Of a stretch of DNA of 64,000 nucleotides, positions 57,242 to 64,000 are shown piece by piece. Below the pieces are notes generated by a model, which was given only the letters and a program-made list of their open reading frames with translations, did no database searches and was not told the DNA's origin. The DNA is from Stieleria tagensis (GTDB lineage: Bacteria > Planctomycetota > Planctomycetia > Pirellulales > Pirellulaceae): NCBI RefSeq assembly GCF_024129865.1, contig NZ_JAMYFE010000033.1, positions 217,241 to 281,240 of the forward strand. The letters run 5' to 3'. The translations under genes and the position numbers were made by a program. The number at the start of each line of letters is the position of its first letter. The stretch's first letter is position 1.

Positions 57242-60200
57242 GTGAATACTCAACCGCTGTTCCGCTACGGCTTGGCCGTTGCGTGCCTTTTTGGCTGCGT
57301 TGTCCCTTTCTCGGTGAATCCGTGCGCGGCTCAGTCGCCGCCGCCCAAGGAAACTCCGACGAGTCCTGCCGCGGCTGCGGTCAGCTATTCGAAACAGATC
57401 GAACCGGTGCTGCGACGCAATTGTTTCGGTTGCCACCAAGGCGCCAAACAGCTCGGTGACTACGTCATGACTGACACCCATGCATTGGTCGCCGGCGGCG
57501 AGAGTGGCCAGCCAGCGATCGTGCCTGGAAAGCCAGACGAAAGTTTCCTGGTCCAGCAAATCACCGCAGTCGATTCGGTTGCGGAGATGCCGAAGCCGCC
57601 CGCGAAGCCGCTGAGCGACGCCGACGTCGAATTGATTCGCCGCTGGATCACCGAAGGTGCCGTGGATGATTCCCCAGCCGATTCCGCCACAAAATACAGC
57701 GTTGAAAATCCGCCTCCCTACAACGACTCGCCGACGATCCCGTCGATCGATGTTTCCGCCGACGGCGAACAAATCGCGGTCGCCGGCTATCACGAAATCC
57801 TATTGGTTCGCGCCAGCGATGGCACCACCGTGCGGCGGTTGGTCGGCATCAGCCCCCGCATCAATTCGGTTCGTTATTCACCTGATGGGGCATTGCTGGC
57901 CGCGGTAGGCGGGACACCCGGCGTGCAGGGCGAAGTCCAAATTTGGGATCCGACTAACGGTGAACTGGTGCTGTCGACCACGTTTACCTACGACGCACTC
58001 GCCGGCGCCAGTTGGTCACCGGATTCCAGCAAGTTGGCGTTCGGCGCGGCGGACAACGTGGTCCGCGCGATCGATACCACAACAGGCCACCAAGTGCTCT
58101 TTCAAGGCGCGCACGATGACTGGGTTCAAGACGTCGCGTTCACTCCTGACGGAAAACATTTGGTGTCGGTCGCTCGCGACATGTCGTGCAAATTGACCGA
58201 AGTCGAGACGGAGCGTTTTGTCGACAACATCACCTCGATCACTCCCGGCGCACTCTCCGGTGGGCTGAGCAGTGTCGCGATGCACCCGACGCGTGACGAG
58301 ATCGTGATTGGCGGCGCGGACGGAGTCGTCAAGGTTTACCGTATTTTCCGCGAGACGGCTCGTAAAATCGGTGACGATGCCAACTTGATTCGCAAACTAC
58401 CCAAGATCAACGGGCGTATCTTTAGCGTCGCCATCAGTCCCGATGCCTCGCGGATCGCGGCGGTTGCCACGATCGATGGTGCCTCCGAAGTCCGCGTTTG
58501 GGCTTACGATTTTCAGGGCGACCTGCCGGACGAGTTAAAGAAAATTGTTGCCAAACGCGTCAACGAGCGGTCGGCCGAAGAAAACAAAACGCTGGAAAAA
58601 CACCGTCAAGCGGAAACCAAGCAGTTGGCGGCGCAGCGGATTGAAACCGCTGCCAGCTACGCCCTGGCGTTTGCACCGGATAACACGCTGATCGTGGCCG
58701 CGACCGATGGCAAACTGCGTCAGATTTCCCCTGACGGCCAGTCGTCCGAACCCCACAACCTTTTGCCAGACAGCAACAAAGTCGACGTGGCGGAGTCCCC
58801 GTTCGATTCGGGCAATTGGCTGGAACAACTGGCACAGCCCGCTGCTGACACGATCGATCTGGATACGATCACTGCGATTCAGGTGCACCCCAAAACTGTT
58901 GATCTGGATTCGCCCTACGCCTATGCCCAGTTGGTCGTTACCGCGACCACCGTTGATGGCGATTCAATCGATGTGACCCGGAATTGTCACTGGGATGCGC
59001 CATCCTGTGTCGCGGCAAACCAAAGTGGACTGGTCAGCGCCACCCAGAACGGCAGCGGCAATCTAGTCGTGCGTTTGGGGGACTATCAAGATTCCGTCGC
59101 GATCACTTCCAAACGGAACGAAGACGCGCCCGTCGACTTTATCCAAGACGTCAATCCGGTGCTCAGTCGACTCGGTTGTAATCAAGGAACCTGTCACGGG
59201 GCTCAAAAAGGCAAGAACGGTTTCAAACTCTCGCTGCGTGGTTATGACCCGATCTATGATCTGCGCGCACTGACCGATGACCTGTCCGCACGGCGGATCA
59301 ACCCGGCCGCCCCTGAACAGTCGTTAATGCTTCGCAAACCGCTTGGACAAACCCCACACCAAGGCGGTGTGTTGATGACCAAGGGCGATCCGTATCACGC
59401 GATTCTGCGCCGTTGGATCGCTGACGGCAGCCAGTTGAATTTGCAGTCGCAACGCGTGAAACGTTTGGTCGTCTATCCGATCAATCCGGTCGTGCAAAAA
59501 ATTGGTACCAGGCAACAAGTTCGTTTGGTCGCACACTATGCCGATGGCAGCACCCGCGATGTGACTCGGGAAGCCTTTATTGAAAGTGGAAACACTGAAG
59601 TCGCAACGGCCGGTGCGGGCGGTCTGTTGACAGCGGTGCGCCGCGGCGAAGCGCCGATTCTGGCCCGATACGAAGGCAACTATGCTGCGACCACGCTGAC
59701 CGTGATGGGCGATCGCGAGGGCTATCAAGAGGAACAGTACCCCAGTTTCAATGCAATCGATGAACTGGTCAGCGAAAAATGGCGCCGCGTCAAAGTGGTT
59801 CCCAGCGAACTGAGCGACGATGCCTCTTTCCTACGCCGCGTCAGTCTGGATCTGACGGGACTGCCACCGACCAGTAACGACGTCCGTGAATTCCTGGCGG
59901 ATAAGACGCCCACCAGACAGAAGCGTGCCAGACTGATCGACCAACTGCTGGGCAGTGAAGCGTACGTTGATTTCTGGACGAATAAATGGTCCGACCTGCT
60001 ACAGGTCAATCGAAAGTTCTTGGGTGTCGAAGGCAGCGAGTTGTTCCACGATTGGATTCGCAACGCCGTTGCCGAAAATCGCCCCTACGACGAATTCGCT
60101 CGCCAGATTTTGACCGCCAGTGGATCCAACAAAGACAATCCGGCAGCCAGCTATTACAAAGTGCTTCGTAACCCCGAAGACACGATGGAAAACACCACGC

Positions 60201-62371
60201 ACTTGTTTCTGGGAATTCGTTTCAATTGCAACAAGTGCCATGACCACCCCTTCGAACGCTGGACTCAAGACCAGTACTACGAGATGGCGGCCTTTTTTGG
60301 TCGGGTCGGTTTGGATCCCGATCCCGCGGCGGAGGGAAAGAAGATCGGGGGAACCGCTGTCGAAGGAGCCAAACCATTGTTTGAAAAAGTCGTCGACCGA
60401 CAGGAAGGCGACGTCGAACACGCGCGGACCGGTGCGGTGGCGACGCCGGCATTCCCCTATCCCGTGGACTGCGAACTTCCCGAACAAGCGACCCGTCGTC
60501 AGCAGTTGGCAGCTTGGATGACCGATTCCGACAACCCGTATTTCGCTCGCAGCTATGTCAACCGACTATGGGGCTATCTGCTGGGCGTGGGGTTGATTGA
60601 ACCGATCGACGACATTCGCGCCGGCAATCCACCGACCAACCCGAAATTGCTAGACCATTTGACCGCACAGTTCGTCGATTCCGGGTTTGATACGCGATCG
60701 ATGCTGCGAATGATCTGTAACAGTCGCACCTACCAATTGAGCGTCCAGTCGAATCCGTTGAACGCCGATGACACGCTAAACTATGCCCGCGCCTTGCCCC
60801 GACGTTTGCCTGCCGAAGTGATCTACGATGCAGTGCATGCTTTGACCGGTTCGATCAGCAACATCCCTGGCATGCCCGCCGGAACGCGCGCCACTGCCGT
60901 GACCGACTCGGGCGTGAAATTGAATGACGGGTTCTTACAAAACCTGGGACGTCCCGTTCGCGAAAGCGCTTGTGAATGTGAGCGTTCAAGTGAATTGCAA
61001 CTCGGACCCATCATGGCACTGGTCGGTGGACCAACCATCGCATCCGCCATTTCAGATCCCAAAAATGAACTCGAACGCATCGTGGAAGAGAACACCAGCG
61101 ACCGAGAACTGGCCGAAGAAATCTTCCTTCGATCCCTGGGGCGATTTCCGACCCAACCAGAACTGGAAGCGTTTGAACATTTCAAACAGCAGATCTCGCT
61201 GGACCATCAACTGCTGACCACACAGTTGGCTGAACAAGAGGCCCAATGGGCCGAGAAAAAACAAACGCTGGAATCGATTCGCACCAAGCAATTGGCCGAC
61301 ACCGAGTCCGAGCTGGCCGCGCGAATCGAAGCGGCGCGACCGCAGCAGGAACAACTGGAAAAAGAACGCGAGGATCGTATCGCCAAAGCCAGCGAGCATC
61401 TCGATCAAGTCAACCAAAAACTGACCGAGAAAGTCAGCCAGTGGGAGACCGAGCAGCAGCAGCAGGCGATCGAATGGCACCCGCTGCAAGCGACGATGGC
61501 AAATTCGACCAACAAAGCAACTTTGACCGCTCAACCCGATCGATCCATCATCGCCAGCGGCAAAGCCGGCAAGGGCGTCTACACGATCCAGTACCCGACC
61601 TCGCTGCGCGGTATCACTGGATTCCGGCTCGAAGCCCTTGCCGACGCGTCGCTGCCTAGCAACGGTCCCGGCCTGCCGCCCAACGGGAACTTTGTGGTGA
61701 CGGAATTTGAGATCCAGGTCGCAACGAAGGAAAAACCGAACGCCAAGACGGCGGTGAAAATCGCCAGCGGCCAAGCGGATTTTTTGCAGGGCGGCTTCAC
61801 CGCCGAAGCCACCTTCGACGGCAATAAACGTGGCCAATCGGGATGGGCCGTGTCCGGCGCGACCGGCGTTGATCACTGGGCGACGTACCAACTGGAGAAG
61901 CCGATCGAAAACCCGGACGGCTGCGTCCTGACCTTCCAGATTCACCAGTTCCATAACGCCGCCGATCACCAACTCGGACGCTTTCGCATCAGCGCGACGA
62001 CCGACACGAGGGAAATCCCGCTGGATCTGTCCGAAGGTCTGCGAGCGATCGTGGCCACACCGCCGGCCAATCGGAGTGACAATGCGAAACAGCAGCTGAT
62101 CGATTATGTCAGCCGCTCAGATGCCGACAAAATCAAGGCTGAAGCGGCGCTGGCCGAAGCCAAAAAAGCCGTTCCACGGGACGCCGAAACCGTGCGTCTG
62201 GAAATGCGACGCGATGCACTGGCGGTTCCGACGCCCGATGACCTTCGTCTGGTCCGACTGCGTGAAGATGCCCAGCACAGCGAAAAACAACTGAAGAACC
62301 TGCGGTTAACGGCGGCCGAAGACCTGACCTGGGCGCTGATCAACAGCCCTGCATTCCTATTCAACCACTAG
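57242..62371 (+). CDS. Giant cytochrome c / WD40 / DUF1549 / DUF1553 surface protein
   Basis: This exported 1709-residue protein starts at GTG 57242 with a signal peptide (cleavage near NPCAAQ). Domains in order: a cytochrome-c-like planctomycete module with CFGCH (Cys61, Cys64, His65), WD40-type propeller repeats (about 165-480), an Ig-like BIG2 region (about 540-640), a second cytochrome-like part with [19 protein letters not shown], another Ig-like module, DUF1549 (from [12 protein letters not shown]; includes [12 protein letters not shown]) and DUF1553 (about 1070-1320). A coiled coil (about 1325-1420) and a beta sandwich end the protein. Such proteins are numerous in planctomycetes and are thought to act on polysaccharides or in electron transfer. 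A DUF1501 gene follows, the standard partner. Confidence 0.92.
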   Translation: MNTQPLFRYGLAVACLFGCVVPFSVNPCAAQSPPPKETPTSPAAAAVSYSKQIEPVLRRNCFGCHQGAKQLGDYVMTDTHALVAGGESGQPAIVPGKPDESFLVQQITAVDSVAEMPKPPAKPLSDADVELIRRWITEGAVDDSPADSATKYSVENPPPYNDSPTIPSIDVSADGEQIAVAGYHEILLVRASDGTTVRRLVGISPRINSVRYSPDGALLAAVGGTPGVQGEVQIWDPTNGELVLSTTFTYDALAGASWSPDSSKLAFGAADNVVRAIDTTTGHQVLFQGAHDDWVQDVAFTPDGKHLVSVARDMSCKLTEVETERFVDNITSITPGALSGGLSSVAMHPTRDEIVIGGADGVVKVYRIFRETARKIGDDANLIRKLPKINGRIFSVAISPDASRIAAVATIDGASEVRVWAYDFQGDLPDELKKIVAKRVNERSAEENKTLEKHRQAETKQLAAQRIETAASYALAFAPDNTLIVAATDGKLRQISPDGQSSEPHNLLPDSNKVDVAESPFDSGNWLEQLAQPAADTIDLDTITAIQVHPKTVDLDSPYAYAQLVVTATTVDGDSIDVTRNCHWDAPSCVAANQSGLVSATQNGSGNLVVRLGDYQDSVAITSKRNEDAPVDFIQDVNPVLSRLGCNQGTCHGAQKGKNGFKLSLRGYDPIYDLRALTDDLSARRINPAAPEQSLMLRKPLGQTPHQGGVLMTKGDPYHAILRRWIADGSQLNLQSQRVKRLVVYPINPVVQKIGTRQQVRLVAHYADGSTRDVTREAFIESGNTEVATAGAGGLLTAVRRGEAPILARYEGNYAATTLTVMGDREGYQEEQYPSFNAIDELVSEKWRRVKVVPSELSDDASFLRRVSLDLTGLPPTSNDVREFLADKTPTRQKRARLIDQLLGSEAYVDFWTNKWSDLLQVNRKFLGVEGSELFHDWIRNAVAENRPYDEFARQILTASGSNKDNPAASYYKVLRNPEDTMENTTHLFLGIRFNCNKCHDHPFERWTQDQYYEMAAFFGRVGLDPDPAAEGKKIGGTAVEGAKPLFEKVVDRQEGDVEHARTGAVATPAFPYPVDCELPEQATRRQQLAAWMTDSDNPYFARSYVNRLWGYLLGVGLIEPIDDIRAGNPPTNPKLLDHLTAQFVDSGFDTRSMLRMICNSRTYQLSVQSNPLNADDTLNYARALPRRLPAEVIYDAVHALTGSISNIPGMPAGTRATAVTDSGVKLNDGFLQNLGRPVRESACECERSSELQLGPIMALVGGPTIASAISDPKNELERIVEENTSDRELAEEIFLRSLGRFPTQPELEAFEHFKQQISLDHQLLTTQLAEQEAQWAEKKQTLESIRTKQLADTESELAARIEAARPQQEQLEKEREDRIAKASEHLDQVNQKLTEKVSQWETEQQQQAIEWHPLQATMANSTNKATLTAQPDRSIIASGKAGKGVYTIQYPTSLRGITGFRLEALADASLPSNGPGLPPNGNFVVTEFEIQVATKEKPNAKTAVKIASGQADFLQGGFTAEATFDGNKRGQSGWAVSGATGVDHWATYQLEKPIENPDGCVLTFQIHQFHNAADHQLGRFRISATTDTREIPLDLSEGLRAIVATPPANRSDNAKQQLIDYVSRSDADKIKAEAALAEAKKAVPRDAETVRLEMRRDALAVPTPDDLRLVRLREDAQHSEKQLKNLRLTAAEDLTWALINSPAFLFNH

Positions 62372-62384
62372 ACGGAGACTGACC

Positions 62385-63854
<1,470 letters not shown>

Positions 63855-63873
63855 GCCAGGGACGTTGCAAAGC

Positions 63874-63890
63874 GCCAGGTTGCACCTGGC
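63874..63890 (+). terminator. Short hairpin after the DUF1501 gene
   Basis: GCCAGGT and ACCTGGC form a perfect 7-bp stem with a 3-base loop 19 bases after the stop. No T-tract is present, so termination strength is unclear. Confidence 0.4.
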
Positions 63891-63927
63891 CTACTGGGAG
63901 ACGCTAGCGATTGAGCGGCATTGTTTC

Positions 63928-64000
63928 TTGGTAACCCGCGCGTTAGTTTTGAAGTTGCGCTTTTGCGTGGGGCAATGTCCTTTGGTAACCCGACGCGTCA
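63928..64000. repeat. Direct repeat of a TTGGTAACCCG element at the right edge
   Basis: TTGGTAACCCGCGCGTTA at 63928-63945 recurs as TTGGTAACCCGACGCGTCA at 63982-64000, cut by the window end. The intervening 36 bases are not repeated. This looks like the start of a dispersed or tandem intergenic repeat that continues outside the window. Confidence 0.6.

Noticed and set aside
57181..57459. ATG-started frame just before the giant cytochrome gene
   Set aside because: It runs in another frame through the signal peptide and haem region, which are clearly coding from GTG 57242.
61052..61972. 306-codon minus-strand frame inside the DUF1553 giant
   Set aside because: Antisense shadow; the plus strand has continuous recognisable domains here.

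Overview
The window reads as chromosomal DNA of a planctomycete, most likely of the Pirellulaceae (Rhodopirellula-like group). This rests on protein content, not on a marker gene. The clearest signs are a giant cytochrome c/WD40/DUF1549/DUF1553 protein followed by a Tat-exported DUF1501 protein, a DUF1080 plus PQQ-dehydrogenase-like fusion, a Ser/Thr kinase with a large extracytoplasmic tail, a split PilM-led operon, and moderately GC-rich genes with loosely packed intergenic DNA. I found no rRNA, tRNA, CRISPR array or prophage. About 39 protein genes are supported.

Region 1 (1-9.1 kb): the edge cuts a minus-strand gene whose first 19 codons look like an FHA-domain protein. It lies just downstream of a type VI secretion VgrG spike. 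Two paralogous TPR+methyltransferase proteins follow, pointing away from each other around a translationally coupled pair (a Cys-rich YkgJ-like protein and an unknown). A third, unrelated methyltransferase and a small unknown protein come next. Region 2 (9.3-25 kb): an exported glycerophosphodiesterase, threonyl-tRNA synthetase with a large insertion, a membrane Ser/Thr kinase, a Wzc-type tyrosine autokinase, BioA, a secreted DUF1080/sugar-dehydrogenase fusion, and a large GH38-like protein without an obvious catalytic site.

Region 3 (25.6-33 kb): a probable operon of a long PilM-like protein and two membrane-anchored proteins with Met/Gly/acidic low-complexity tracts, ending with hemB. This looks like a lineage-specific inner-membrane platform for a type IV pilus or type II secretion machine. 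Region 4 (33.5-38 kb): an FHA-GGDEF diguanylate cyclase, a hemerythrin-like protein, a REP-associated Y1 transposase flanked by copies of its probable target repeat, and EpmA diverging from a ThiF/MoeB-like gene and a short RecQ.

Region 5 (40.3-53.5 kb): an exonuclease/endonuclease/phosphatase protein, DUF4112 coupled to a LigD-type 3'-phosphoesterase-like protein, a minus-strand SDR + giant exported protein + anchored protein set, Rpe coupled to a histidine-phosphatase homologue that has lost its catalytic histidines, and a minus-strand run of two purine nucleoside phosphorylases, a GXGXG beta-helix protein and a glutamate-synthase-like barrel protein. Region 6 (53.6-64 kb): a HerA/DUF853-type ATPase, a PhyH dioxygenase, the cytochrome/DUF1553 giant with its DUF1501 partner, and an intergenic repeat at the right edge.

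The best candidates for something undescribed are the PilM/Met-rich operon, the PNP-GXGXG-barrel operon, the apparently dead phosphatase coupled to Rpe, and the DUF4112/LigD-PE pair that overlaps a convergent gene. All functional statements come from reading motifs. No database search was run.
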